Shown here: positions 17,169 to 25,919 of the stretch, in pieces
How positions within the stretch are numbered: position 1 is the first letter of the stretch
Layout: each line of letters begins with the position of its first letter
Origin: Hellea balneolensis DSM 19091
GTDB taxonomy: Bacteria > Pseudomonadota > Alphaproteobacteria > Caulobacterales > Maricaulaceae
Length of the DNA stretch: 64,000 nt
Direction of reading: 5' to 3'
NCBI RefSeq assembly: GCF_000428525.1
Contig: NZ_AUAC01000003.1
Coordinates: 558,001-622,000, forward strand
Notes under the pieces: model-generated
The model's database searches: none
Told to the model about the DNA's origin: nothing
Seen by the model: the letters and a program-made list of their open reading frames with translations, nothing else
Made by a program: the position numbers and the translations under genes

Positions 17169-18578
17169 TTAGAAAGTCAGAATATCGCCGATACCTTGGA
17201 CATGTGCCCCTAGGCCATCTTTGGGGCTCCAGCTTCGGTCCATGCCGAGGAAGGAATTGGGGTCCAATTCCATAAGACCAATCAGAACTTCAGCTACAAT
17301 ACGTGCGCCGACAGGGCCGAGACCCTCGCCGGGCTCGAAGTTTCCGGCTGTGGTTTCGCGTCCGATCTGTGCAGCCTCGCTTAGCATATAATACCAAAGC
17401 GGGGTTTTTCCGCCGAGCGCGCCGCCGGAGTCCGTATCAGCCGCTGTAGAAACAGTTTGAATGTCAGCAGGATCTATATCCATAAATTCGGCCATAACCT
17501 CACCGGACGGCATAAGGAAACTTTGACTACGCAGAAGGTTGCGCGTTGCAAGTGAGGCTTCATCGCCCGCTGCAACAAAAGGAAGGTCAAGCAAAATGGG
17601 GGCGAGTTGTGTATCTAGCCTTTCAGCCTTTTGGACGTTTCTATTTTGCGAGGTCTCAAATATTTCATGCATGTCCACGACGGCATCCATATCTGATAAG
17701 GCTGTAAAACCTCTGCCAAGCTTATTGCCAAATAAAGACAGAGACGATTTGTTTTTCTGAACCTGGATTTTCTGCGGGGCCATAGAATGACCAAAACGAT
17801 ATCCTGCAATAGAGAATTCAACAGGAATATAAGGTTGATTACTTCCGACGCAGTAAAACTTGCGTCCGCGGCTTAGAATATCCCAAACAACAGCGCCGCC
17901 GCACATTTTTTGAAGAAAGTCATGAATAATAGCCCAGTGATAGTGACGGATCACAAGTTTACGGGTTTCTTCAAACAGCTCTCCGCCATGATATTTTGGT
18001 GATAAAACGTCAGCAACCTTATTATGGAAGCGTATCATGCCGAGCTGGATTTGCGAGATAATGCGGTTCTCATCATTGCGAGGGTCGCCAATGACGGCGG
18101 TGCCACGCGGTGAGCGCACAAGGTCTTCCTGTTCAAGTGCTGTAGCGCCGCTAATGTCAGCTCCGGTCAACAGCTTAACACCGCCAAATGTGCCGCCTTG
18201 GTCATAAAGAAATGGAGAGGCTTCGGGACCGTCGCCATATATACAGTCCAAATCTAAATTGGGGGTGCGCAGATTGGGTGTCTCAAATGCGGAGTTTATG
18301 CGGCTGAAAGAAGATGACGTATCTAGAGTGATATCATGATCGATAAACTGCCCAAAGAAAACATGGCCTACGGGAACTGTTTGTGTGCGAGTCCCGCTTG
18401 TTCCAGCATTCATGGGGCCGTCTTTTGCGCCTAAGGCGCGAAGAATATCGGGATCCGTATAAAGCGGGGGGAGCGACGTAAATAATCGTCCGAAATTTCC
18501 TGCGATAAGGTTTTGATCTTCTGAAAAATTGCAGAAATGAGGGAGGCCATTAAAAGCCATCATACCGTGGTGTGACAT
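17169..18578 (-). CDS. Animal haem peroxidase family protein
   Basis: 469 residues from the ATG reading MSHHGMMAFN, which has GGAG upstream; an ATG four codons earlier lacks one. The protein belongs to the peroxidase-cyclooxygenase (animal peroxidase) superfamily. Distal haem site FGQFIDHDIT (His81 as the distal base), then SPRGTAVIGDPRNDENRI, IRFHNKVAD, and the proximal His in SIAGYRFGHSM. It has no signal peptide. Length and order fit a minimal bacterial peroxidase without extra domains. Substrate unknown; relatives oxidise halides or small phenols. Rare in bacteria, so acquisition by transfer is possible. Confidence 0.88.
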   Translation of the reverse strand: MSHHGMMAFNGLPHFCNFSEDQNLIAGNFGRLFTSLPPLYTDPDILRALGAKDGPMNAGTSGTRTQTVPVGHVFFGQFIDHDITLDTSSSFSRINSAFETPNLRTPNLDLDCIYGDGPEASPFLYDQGGTFGGVKLLTGADISGATALEQEDLVRSPRGTAVIGDPRNDENRIISQIQLGMIRFHNKVADVLSPKYHGGELFEETRKLVIRHYHWAIIHDFLQKMCGGAVVWDILSRGRKFYCVGSNQPYIPVEFSIAGYRFGHSMAPQKIQVQKNKSSLSLFGNKLGRGFTALSDMDAVVDMHEIFETSQNRNVQKAERLDTQLAPILLDLPFVAAGDEASLATRNLLRSQSFLMPSGEVMAEFMDIDPADIQTVSTAADTDSGGALGGKTPLWYYMLSEAAQIGRETTAGNFEPGEGLGPVGARIVAEVLIGLMELDPNSFLGMDRSWSPKDGLGAHVQGIGDILTF

Positions 18579-18728
18579 ATCTTGCTCCATAGTGGGGTTG
18601 AGGGAGCTTAAAGCTTACTGAATATTCTTGGCCGGACTCGTGATGCGGGTCACAGTGTCAGGAAATCATTTTTGTTGGATAAAATTATCCGCCTTATTCT
18701 AGCCTCGTTAAATGCTCAGAAAGTCAGG

Positions 18729-19469
18729 ATGTTCAAGCATATATGTTCAATTTTAATTCTGTCGTCTTTTATATTCGGTTTAACCTCTGCAGGAGAGATA
18801 GACGAAACCCAACGCAGTCGCTATGCAGAAGCAAAATATGCGAAGCCGCTCGATAAAGCGCTTCGGAAAAAAGGACTTGCGCTAGGTAATGCTGTGTTTC
18901 TGCGCATTACGAAGACGCAATCAAAAAGAGATGAGGCCGGACAGCTCGAAGCCTTCGTTGAAAATAAGGACGGCGACTTTGTTTTCCTCAAGGCTTGGGA
19001 TATTTGTGCTTATTCTGGAGAACTAGGTCCAAAGCTCAAGCAAGGGGACAAGCAATCCCCTGAAGGCTTTTACTTTGTGAAGCCGGGACAGATGAATCCC
19101 TATTCGAGTTATCATCTTAGTTTTAACCTTGGTTATCCAAATGCCTATGATCGCGGGCATGGGCGAACAGGAAATTACCTTATGGTGCATGGCGATTGCG
19201 TATCAATTGGCAGTTATGCCATGACGAATGATGGCATTGAAGAAATCTACACATTAATGGGCGCGGCTCTCAAAGGCGGGCAGCCTTTTGTGAGGGTTCA
19301 CGTCTTTCCTTTCCCGATGACAGAAGGAAATTTGAAATTTTACAAAGACAATACGAATATCACCTTTTGGAAGAACCTAAAAACAGGCTGGGATTGGTTT
19401 GAAGAGAAGGGCCGTCCGCCAAATGTAAATGTCTCTGAAAAGCGCTATGTTTTCAGCGAGGCGCGGTAA
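18729..19469 (+). CDS. YafK/DpaA-type L,D-transpeptidase-fold protein
   Basis: 246 residues from an ATG preceded by AAAGTCAGG; a TTG 19 codons earlier would only add residues in front of the signal. The signal FKHICSILILSSFIFGLTSA leads to export. The YkuD catalytic motif is HGDCVSIGSYAMTNDGI, with the nucleophile Cys. The DNA length and the motifs VFLRITK and SPEGFYFVKPGQMNPYSSYH fit the YafK branch. E. coli YafK (DpaA) detaches Braun lipoprotein from peptidoglycan; members elsewhere may have other peptidoglycan substrates. Stands alone upstream of ruvC. Confidence 0.88.
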   Translation: MFKHICSILILSSFIFGLTSAGEIDETQRSRYAEAKYAKPLDKALRKKGLALGNAVFLRITKTQSKRDEAGQLEAFVENKDGDFVFLKAWDICAYSGELGPKLKQGDKQSPEGFYFVKPGQMNPYSSYHLSFNLGYPNAYDRGHGRTGNYLMVHGDCVSIGSYAMTNDGIEEIYTLMGAALKGGQPFVRVHVFPFPMTEGNLKFYKDNTNITFWKNLKTGWDWFEEKGRPPNVNVSEKRYVFSEAR

Positions 19470-19527
19470 CACTTCATTAACGCAATAATCCTTGGCTTTA
19501 TCTAAATGTTCGCCTACTGTTCTCATT

Positions 19528-20034
19528 ATGGACTCTATTAGGATCATAGGGCTAGACCCTTCGCTTGTGGCTTGTGGCTGGGGCGTGGTCGAGGCGCAGG
19601 GGCTAAAAATTCGGCATGTCGCGCATGGCGTGATTAGGCCGAACCCAAAGGCTGAGCTGCATTTGCGTCTGCGCGAGCTCTTTGAAACGATTACGGATGT
19701 GATTCAGCTACATGACCCGTCAGAAGCGGCTGTTGAAGAGGCCTTTATGAAGAACAACGCGGCGAGTGCGATTAAGCTCGGACATGCAAGGGCGGCTTGC
19801 CTGCTCGCAGGTAGCATGGCGGGGCTCGGCGTCGGTGAATATTCCCCGCGCTCGGTCAAAAAATCCGTTGTCGGGACGGGCACGGCGGATAAAGCCCAGG
19901 TCGCCCATATGATGAATGTCCTTATGCCGGGCTGCAGCGTGAAAGCTGGCGATGCGGCGGATGCGCTTGCCATTGCCATATGCCATGCTCACCGCGTGAA
20001 GGCTGCCGGTGCATTGTTTCGGAGAGTTTCATGA
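19528..20034 (+). CDS. ruvC: Holliday junction endonuclease RuvC
   Basis: 168 residues. RuvC resolves Holliday junctions in recombination together with RuvAB. Acidic catalytic residues are visible in IIGLDPSL (Asp), AAVEEAFM (Glu) and KAGDAADALAIAICH (two Asp). The ATG reading MDSIRIIG is the family-typical start; a longer frame begins 12 codons upstream without conserved sequence. The stop TGA overlaps the ruvA start (ATGA). Confidence 0.96.
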   Translation: MDSIRIIGLDPSLVACGWGVVEAQGLKIRHVAHGVIRPNPKAELHLRLRELFETITDVIQLHDPSEAAVEEAFMKNNAASAIKLGHARAACLLAGSMAGLGVGEYSPRSVKKSVVGTGTADKAQVAHMMNVLMPGCSVKAGDAADALAIAICHAHRVKAAGALFRRVS

Positions 20035-20669
20035 TTGGAATGCTAACAGGCACTTGCCTGATGGCGGGGACGGGCGAGGCGATTATTGACGTTGGCGGCG
20101 TTGGGTACCTCTTGCAATGCGGTTCTCGGACTTTGGGTAATCTCGGCGTGGGCGAGACGGTCTGTCTCCATGTTGAAACCCATGTGCGCGAACAAGCTAT
20201 TACGCTTTATGGGTTTCATAGCGAGGAAGAGCGCGCTTGGTTTGTGCGTCTGCAATCCGTGCAGGGCGTGGGGCCGAAAGCGGCGCTGGCGATTTTAGAT
20301 ATTATGACGCCGGGGCAAATCCTGTCTGCGGCAAGCCTTGAAGATAAAACGGCTTTTGCGCGCGCCAAAGGTATTGGCCCAAAGTCTGCGGGACGTATTG
20401 CGATTGAGCTGTCGGGAAAACCTGCACCAGCTGGACGCGGCTTTCAGCCAGTCTTCACAAAACCCAGCGGCGGCACACCGTCCGAGGCAGAGCGTAATGA
20501 AGGCCTTTCCGATATGCGTCTGCGTAATGATGCGGTGTCTGCGCTTGAGAATTTGGGCATTGGTCAATCCGATGCCTTGCGAGCCGTGGCCTCGGCCTAT
20601 AACACGTTCACGGATGATCCGCCGCTTGATGATTTGATTAAGGTGGCGCTTAAGGAATTGAGTCAGTAA
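20031..20669 (+). CDS. ruvA: Holliday junction DNA helicase subunit RuvA
   Basis: 212 residues. RuvA binds the four-way junction as a tetramer and recruits RuvB. N-terminal OB fold: MIGMLTGTCLMAG, VGGVGYLLQC, HVREQAITLYGF. Helix-hairpin-helix repeats: QSVQGVGPKAALAIL and KGIGPKSAGRIAIEL. The C-terminal RuvB-contact domain (RNDAVSALENLGIG) ends the protein. The ATG overlaps ruvC by four bases and has GGAGAG upstream. Its stop TAA is followed at once by the ruvB start. Confidence 0.96.
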   Translation: MIGMLTGTCLMAGTGEAIIDVGGVGYLLQCGSRTLGNLGVGETVCLHVETHVREQAITLYGFHSEEERAWFVRLQSVQGVGPKAALAILDIMTPGQILSAASLEDKTAFARAKGIGPKSAGRIAIELSGKPAPAGRGFQPVFTKPSGGTPSEAERNEGLSDMRLRNDAVSALENLGIGQSDALRAVASAYNTFTDDPPLDDLIKVALKELSQ

Positions 20670-21713
20670 TTGGACGAGAGTGACCGCATAATCGGCGCAG
20701 ACAGCCAAGTCGGGGATGGGCGTGACCGTGCGCTTCGTCCTTTGTCCTTTGACGATTTTGTTGGGCAAAAAGGCGCGATTAAGAATCTGAAAGTCTATGT
20801 CGAGGCGGCGCGGCGGCGCGAAGAGCCTTTGGATCATCTTTTGCTGTCCGGTCCGCCGGGATTGGGTAAGACAACACTGAGTCAGATTGTGGCGCGGGAG
20901 CTTGGCGTGAATTTTCGGTCCACCTCTGGCCCTGTGATTTCTAAGGCGGGGGATTTGGCGGCGCTCCTGACCAATTTGGAGCCGCGTGATGTGCTGTTCA
21001 TTGATGAAATTCACCGTCTTAATCCTGTGGTCGAGGAAGTGCTTTACCCCGCCATGGAAGACTTTGAACTCGACCTGATTATCGGGGAGGGGCCAGCGGC
21101 CCGCTCTATCAAGATTGATCTCGCGCCTTTCACATTAATCGGCGCGACGACGCGGGCAGGGCTACTGGCCACGCCGCTGAGGGATCGTTTTGGTATTCCC
21201 GTACGGCTCGAATTTTATGATACCGAAGAGCTCACCAAGATTGTCCTGCGCGGGGCGGGTAAGCTCGATATGGATATGACGGCGGATGGGGGGCGCGAGA
21301 TTGCGCGCCGCGCGCGCGGAACGCCGAGGGTAGCGGGACGTCTCCTCCGCCGCGTCCGTGACCTAGCCGAAGATAATGGTCATGCGACAGTTGATAAAAT
21401 CGCCGCCGATGCGGCGCTAATACGCTTGGGCGTTGATGATATCGGGCTGGATAAGCAGGATATGCATTATCTCCATGCGCTGTGCGAAATGTTTGGCGGT
21501 GGCCCTGTTGGGGCGGATACACTCGCGGCGGCATTATCCGAAGCTCGCGACGCCCTCGAAGATGTCATCGAGCCCTACCTCATTCAGCAAGGCTTTCTAC
21601 AGCGCACCCCAAGAGGCCGCGTCGCCACAGCGAGAGCCTTTGCGCATTTAGGGTTAGCTGCGCCAGTTAAGCCTATCGCGCCGCAACTCTTTGGGGATGG
21701 TACGGATGGATAG
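20670..21713 (+). CDS. ruvB: Holliday junction branch migration ATPase RuvB
   Basis: 347 residues. An AAA+ motor that drives branch migration with Ruv[13 protein letters not shown], Walker [11 protein letters not shown], Walker [11 protein letters not shown], sensor [18 protein letters not shown] and the C-terminal winged-helix part ([14 protein letters not shown]) are all present. The start is unusual: a TTG that follows the ruvA stop TAA with no gap and in the same frame, with AAGGA 13 bases before. No ATG or GTG is available that would keep the conserved N-terminus. Confidence 0.95.
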   Translation: MDESDRIIGADSQVGDGRDRALRPLSFDDFVGQKGAIKNLKVYVEAARRREEPLDHLLLSGPPGLGKTTLSQIVARELGVNFRSTSGPVISKAGDLAALLTNLEPRDVLFIDEIHRLNPVVEEVLYPAMEDFELDLIIGEGPAARSIKIDLAPFTLIGATTRAGLLATPLRDRFGIPVRLEFYDTEELTKIVLRGAGKLDMDMTADGGREIARRARGTPRVAGRLLRRVRDLAEDNGHATVDKIAADAALIRLGVDDIGLDKQDMHYLHALCEMFGGGPVGADTLAAALSEARDALEDVIEPYLIQQGFLQRTPRGRVATARAFAHLGLAAPVKPIAPQLFGDGTDG

Positions 21714-22155
21714 TCAAGAACCAACAATGGGCGAGTTTCAGGGGCGGGAGCATCACTATCCGTTGCGCGTGTTCTATGAAGATACGGATTTTACGGGTAT
21801 CGTCTATTACGCAAACTACCTCCGTTTTTTTGAGCGCGCGCGGAGTAGTTTCTTTCGTCTCGTTGGCTTTAATCACGCCGACCTCTGGGACGCCGAAGAC
21901 CCGCTCGCCTTCGCTATTCGTAAAATAGAACTCGACTATAAAAAACCCGCCCGCGTGGATGATCACCTCACTATGGTCACGACCTATGACAAAATGAAAG
22001 GCGCAAGGCTCTGGGTCTCTCAAGCCTGTTATCGCGGCGACGAGTTGTTAGTAACAGCGGTGAGTGAAGCTGCTTGTATCACGCCAGAGGGCAGGCCGAA
22101 GAGGGCACCTAAGTGGATGATTGAGAAGCTTGAGCCTTATTTGCTAGGTTTATAA
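21706..22155 (+). CDS. ybgC: Tol-Pal-associated acyl-CoA thioesterase YbgC
   Basis: 149 residues. Hot-dog fold thioesterase: [24 protein letters not shown], in which the Asp-x-x-x-x-x-Tyr-Tyr pattern is typical, then [16 protein letters not shown]. YbgC hydrolyses short-chain acyl-CoA and is usually the first gene of the tol-pal cluster. The ATG chosen overlaps the end of ruvB by 8 bases and has GGGGA upstream. Here tolQ is 2.6 kb further on, after four unrelated genes. Confidence 0.93.
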   Translation: MDSQEPTMGEFQGREHHYPLRVFYEDTDFTGIVYYANYLRFFERARSSFFRLVGFNHADLWDAEDPLAFAIRKIELDYKKPARVDDHLTMVTTYDKMKGARLWVSQACYRGDELLVTAVSEAACITPEGRPKRAPKWMIEKLEPYLLGL

Positions 22156-22202
22156 ACTTGCATTTAACTCAAATTGACATCCTAAATAGCTCATTTTAGG
22201 CT

Positions 22203-23231
22203 ATGAAAATGATATTTAATTTTTTGAAACTTTTTCTTTTGATATCGTTGCTATTGATTGCGGCATGTTCTGAAAAAGTCGAAGCTCCACCAGAAGTCAC
22301 AGCTTACATAACTAACGCTGAATATGTTTTAGACGCTATAAAAACCAATAAAACATCTGCTGTAGCCTTTCAGGTCAAGCCTATTCGTTCAACTGCTTGT
22401 GAGCACATGTATATCGAGTTTGGCCAAAAGAATGCTGAGGGGCAATGGGGTACAACTAATGTTGCTTTTCCAGGAAAAGATCGCCGTAATAATTTTGGTC
22501 AAGACAAACTGAGTGACCAGATTCATTTCGTAGAAGTTGATGGAGAGGGTGAGTTTGGGATAGTTGCTCTTGGCTGCAAACCTTATGGTAAAGATATGAA
22601 AACCTACAGAGGGCTCATGGCTGAGTTCAAAGTGGATTACGGCCGTTTGAATTATATTGGTGAAATTGCCTTACTCCCTGCCGGAACTGACTTTGCAACA
22701 GTTTATTTAGTCAATCGATCAGAGTTTGCGAAAGAACAAATCAGAGTTGAATTGGTGGAGCTTGAGCCATTTTTTCAAGAAAATATTTCGGAAACATATG
22801 TGCCTCAATTGTCAAAGGAACAACAAGCCGCTCTCGATGCCATGGATGCCAGAGAAAAGGCAATGAAGCCATTATTCGATTTGCGTAATCAGGCTGCTGA
22901 TCAGGCCAATCTCGCGATTCGTGAGTGGAATAACCACTTAACTAAATATGGGGGCCGCGACAATAAAAATGAAACTGCTGAATCTAAACGAAGGTCTGTT
23001 GAAATTTTCAAGAGAAAGGAGGCTTTAGAGGAAAGAGTTAAATTGCATGATAAATTTATAGATGAGGGTAGAAGCTTAGATTATGTTCGGCGATATATAG
23101 CATTGTTAAATGACTATGAGGCAAAGAAGTTTGCGCGTGACAATAAGACGAATGGTGATGATTTTGAAGGTATGAGAGCTGCTGCCGATGCTCATGATGC
23201 ACTTCTAAAGTTTAAAAGAAGCAATCCATAA
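22203..23231 (+). CDS. Lipoprotein of unknown function
   Basis: 342 residues. The signal FLKLFLLISLLLIAACSE ends in a lipobox, so a lipid anchor is expected. The middle part is beta-rich (FGIVALGCKPYGK, two Cys that could pair). The C-terminal 130 residues are charged and helical (SAKE-rich coiled coil: MDAREKAMKPLFDLRNQAAD). No known family was recognised. The DNA is clearly more AT-rich than its neighbours, which hints at acquisition. It sits between ybgC and a DUF3320-like gene and ends three bases before it. Confidence 0.75.
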   Translation: MKMIFNFLKLFLLISLLLIAACSEKVEAPPEVTAYITNAEYVLDAIKTNKTSAVAFQVKPIRSTACEHMYIEFGQKNAEGQWGTTNVAFPGKDRRNNFGQDKLSDQIHFVEVDGEGEFGIVALGCKPYGKDMKTYRGLMAEFKVDYGRLNYIGEIALLPAGTDFATVYLVNRSEFAKEQIRVELVELEPFFQENISETYVPQLSKEQQAALDAMDAREKAMKPLFDLRNQAADQANLAIREWNNHLTKYGGRDNKNETAESKRRSVEIFKRKEALEERVKLHDKFIDEGRSLDYVRRYIALLNDYEAKKFARDNKTNGDDFEGMRAAADAHDALLKFKRSNP

Positions 23232-23234
23232 TCA

Positions 23235-23765
23235 ATGACCCAAATCACTCACACACCCTTTGTTCCATGGACACAGCGTCCCACCGCTGACGTACGCCGC
23301 GCGTCCCAAGCGCAATATATGCACGGCATGACGGAAATTTTGGCCGCTGAAGGACCAATGCAGGCGCTGTCTTTATTCCAGATTTACGGCAAAGCGAGCG
23401 GCGTCATGAAACTGGCTGCGCCTGTGCGGAAACTCTGTGAGCGGGCTTTGCTGGCAGGAGAAAAGGCGGGCGAGCTTGTCATTGAGCGCGAGGACGACAG
23501 CGAAGTTGAAGGCCTGGAAGATAGCGTGTGCTGGATTGTGCGCTTGCCTGATACGCCGCGCGTCATTGTACGCGATCTTGGCAATCGCGGCTTCGCCGAT
23601 ATTCCGATGAGTGAGCTTGCCGCGCTAGTTCTTGAAATCCGCACGCAGGACGAATTTATGGGCCGCGAGGATATTTACCGCGCCGTGCTCGACCATTACG
23701 GCCTGCAAAAACTCACAGCACTGGTGCGCCGCCGCCTCGACAAAGTGCTTGAGATTTATTTCTAA
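23235..23765 (+). CDS. Small protein resembling DUF3320-type segments
   Basis: 176 residues, soluble. It contains FVPWTQRP, a helical part (GMTEILAAEGPMQALSLFQI) and a C-terminal GREDIYRAVLDHYGLQKLTA with VRRRLDKVLE. This order resembles the C-terminal DUF3320 region of large helicase/nuclease proteins, here as a free-standing protein; the resemblance is by eye only. Function unknown. The stop overlaps the ATG of the DUF3088 gene (TAATG), so both are translated from one message. Confidence 0.65.
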   Translation: MTQITHTPFVPWTQRPTADVRRASQAQYMHGMTEILAAEGPMQALSLFQIYGKASGVMKLAAPVRKLCERALLAGEKAGELVIEREDDSEVEGLEDSVCWIVRLPDTPRVIVRDLGNRGFADIPMSELAALVLEIRTQDEFMGREDIYRAVLDHYGLQKLTALVRRRLDKVLEIYF

Positions 23766-24121
23766 TGACACGCGACACACTTTTCCTTCTCGCTCCGGGC
23801 TTCTTTGATAATGAGCGGCGAGAATATTGTCCTGAATGTGCAGAAATTTCGGGTCTCTTGAGCTATTATCCCGCGATTAAGGATAGCCTAGATATTGTTT
23901 ATCAGCCCATCGCCAAGCCGCGTGCAGACATTGTCGCTTTGTTAGGTGATAAAAATCAAAACTGTCCGACCTTGGTATTATCGCAGGGCAGTCCGTCTTT
24001 TGAGAATTGCGGTATCATGCAAAAAAACGGGCACTGTTTTATCAACAATGCCCGTGATATCGGCCGTTATTATTCACAGCGATTTGGTACGGCGGTTCCG
24101 CGCGGCACTGGGCCGATTTAA
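23765..24121 (+). CDS. DUF3088 protein, thioredoxin-like
   Basis: 118 residues. The N-terminus KDTLF-like (RDTLFLLAPGFFDN) with CPECAEISGLL fits DUF3088, a small family with a CxxC in a thioredoxin-like position. The middle region IVALLGDKNQNCPTLVLSQG is also family-typical. The biochemical role is not established. It overlaps the previous gene by one base and ends in a four-base convergent overlap with the lipoprotein gene on the other strand. Confidence 0.8.
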   Translation: MTRDTLFLLAPGFFDNERREYCPECAEISGLLSYYPAIKDSLDIVYQPIAKPRADIVALLGDKNQNCPTLVLSQGSPSFENCGIMQKNGHCFINNARDIGRYYSQRFGTAVPRGTGPI

Positions 24122-24498
24122 CCTTCGGCGTCTTCAGATATCGTTTCTCCAATACCAGGGCCAGTTTCGCCAATTTCGATCGCGTCTTTATCGCAAATAT
24201 CGAGGACTTCGCGGCCTTCTGTATCGACATAAATAATTTGTGCAGGTTTAACGACAATGGTGCGTTTCACCTTGTTTTCAATCGGTTCATAGGGCGGGTT
24301 ATCGATCATTGTAATCGCATATTGGACCTTCGTTTCTGCGGGAATAGTAACTTTCGTAAGTACGGAAACAGGGGCGCAGGTTTGAATAGGTTCAGGCGGT
24401 ATCACGACAACAGGCTCTGGAACGGGCTCTGGAACGGTCGTACAGGCTGCGAGGCTCGTCATAAGGGCAGCGCTTAATAGCAAAGTAATGCGTGTCAT
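24118..24498 (-). CDS. Small lipoprotein of unknown function
   Basis: 126 residues. The ATG with GGAGATATT upstream starts a lipoprotein signal (MTRITLLLSAALMTSLAACT). A Pro/Val/Glu linker (VPEPVPEPVVVIPPEPI) follows, then a small beta-rich domain with KVTIPAETKVQYAITMIDNP and an acidic tail. No family was recognised. A longer frame adds residues before the signal and is rejected. Divergent from tolQ by about 240 bases. Confidence 0.8.
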   Translation of the reverse strand: MTRITLLLSAALMTSLAACTTVPEPVPEPVVVIPPEPIQTCAPVSVLTKVTIPAETKVQYAITMIDNPPYEPIENKVKRTIVVKPAQIIYVDTEGREVLDICDKDAIEIGETGPGIGETISEDAEG

Positions 24499-24735
24499 AA
24501 TATCTCCAATTTCTGTAATCATATCACACAGTGCGACTGAATTGTGGCTGAACATGTGAATTCTTGTGACAATTATCCTAATTTTGCCTTGTTTAAGGGT
24601 ATGGTTAAGACTTTGTTTCTATTCTTGAGAAGGTTACAGCCTCTTAATTAGCCCTTTTGCTACGAATGCCCTTAAATCCATGCATGATAAAGGTTACCTT
24701 CGCGTGAAAAGCGAATCAGCCAAATGGAAGTGAAT

Positions 24736-25464
24736 ATGTTTTTAATCGAATTAGTCCTGCAATCTGCAAATTTGGAGCCGATTGCAAATGGCGATTTCTC
24801 CTTTTGGTCACTTTTCAGCCGCGCTGATTGGGTCGTAAAGGGGGTTATGATTATCCTTGTTGTGGCGTCTTTTTGGTCTTGGGGCATCGCCGTGGATAAA
24901 GCGATTACAATGTTCTTGTTAAAGCGCCGCGCTACAGCATTTGAAGACACATTTTGGTCTGGAAAGACCTTGGATGAACTTTCTACAGGACTAGCGGGCG
25001 ACACGCGTGATCCCATGGCCCGTGTGTTTGCGGCTGCCATGCGTGAATATGAAGAGAGCAAGACAATGCCGCGAACAGATGCGGTCAGCGTTTCCTCTCA
25101 ACAGCGAATTGACAGCGTTATGAATCTTGTTGTGAATCGCGAAATGGCCAAGGCCGAACGGGGCATGTCTGTTTTGGCCACAGTCGGCTCTGCATCAGTC
25201 TTTATCGGCCTATTCGGAACTGTTTGGGGGATTATGAATGCCTTCCGCGCCATTGCAGCCTCACAGAACACAAGCCTGACTGTTGTGGCCCCGGGTATTG
25301 CTGAGGCTTTATTTGCGACGGCGCTGGGCTTGATCGCGGCTATTCCAGCCGTGATTTTCTATAATAAATATTCAACAGACCTTGATAAATATTCGGGTCG
25401 CCTTGAAGGCTATGCCGACGAACTCTCAGCCATCCTATCCCGTAAAATTAGTAAGGGCGGGTAG
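24736..25464 (+). CDS. tolQ: Tol-Pal proton channel subunit TolQ
   Basis: 242 residues. An inner-membrane MotA/ExbB-type protein that, with TolR, uses the proton gradient to power TolA. Three membrane segments: about 33-52 (VVKGVMIILVVASFWSWGIA), about 147-170 (MSVLATVGSASVFIGLFGTV) and about 188-210 (APGIAEALFATALGLIAAIP). The ATG reading MFLIELVLQ has GGAAG at a suitable distance; a start four codons earlier is possible. First gene of the tolQRAB-pal operon. Confidence 0.95.
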   Translation: MFLIELVLQSANLEPIANGDFSFWSLFSRADWVVKGVMIILVVASFWSWGIAVDKAITMFLLKRRATAFEDTFWSGKTLDELSTGLAGDTRDPMARVFAAAMREYEESKTMPRTDAVSVSSQQRIDSVMNLVVNREMAKAERGMSVLATVGSASVFIGLFGTVWGIMNAFRAIAASQNTSLTVVAPGIAEALFATALGLIAAIPAVIFYNKYSTDLDKYSGRLEGYADELSAILSRKISKGG

Positions 25465-25469
25465 CTGCG

Positions 25470-25919
25470 ATGGGAATGACAACAGGTATGGGCGGAGGCC
25501 GAAGAGGCGGACGCCGCCGCTCGCGCCGAAGAGGCGGCTTGAATACTGAAATAAACGTCGCGCCATTGGTTGACGTTATGTTGGTGCTTTTGATTGTATT
25601 TATGATTGCCGCGCCATTGCTCTCTGTTGGCGTGCCTGTGGAGCTTCCAAAGACGGATGCAAAAGCACTACCGTCGCAGCAAGAACCAATTACTATTACT
25701 GTCGATTTTGAGGGCGGCGTTTTTATTCAAGATGAAGAGATTTCTTTAGACGAACTCGCAACGCGCCTGATTGCCGTGTCCACGAATGGCTATGAAGAGC
25801 GTATCTATCTGCGCGGTGACCGCGACACGGATTACGGAGAAGTGATGAAAGTTATGGCGCGGATTAACACAGCGGGCTTTACCAACATCGGCCTCGTCAC
25901 GGACCCGATATCGCAATAG
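25470..25919 (+). CDS. tolR: Tol-Pal subunit TolR
   Basis: 149 residues. ExbD/TolR family with one membrane helix. An Arg/Gly-rich start (GGRRGGRRRSRRRGG) is followed by NVAPLVDVMLVLLIVFMIAA, with the conserved Asp for proton transfer, and a periplasmic domain (DRDTDYGEVMKVMARINTAG). It forms the stator/channel with TolQ. It begins five bases after tolQ. Confidence 0.95.
   Translation: MGMTTGMGGGRRGGRRRSRRRGGLNTEINVAPLVDVMLVLLIVFMIAAPLLSVGVPVELPKTDAKALPSQQEPITITVDFEGGVFIQDEEISLDELATRLIAVSTNGYEERIYLRGDRDTDYGEVMKVMARINTAGFTNIGLVTDPISQ

Noticed and set aside
20295-21014. Minus-strand frame of 239 residues across ruvA and ruvB
   Set aside because: Covers two well-conserved genes in the other direction; no recognisable features.
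23235-23765. Firm naming as a DNA helicase or restriction component
   Set aside because: Only a C-terminal DUF3320-like resemblance is seen; no helicase or nuclease motif is present.
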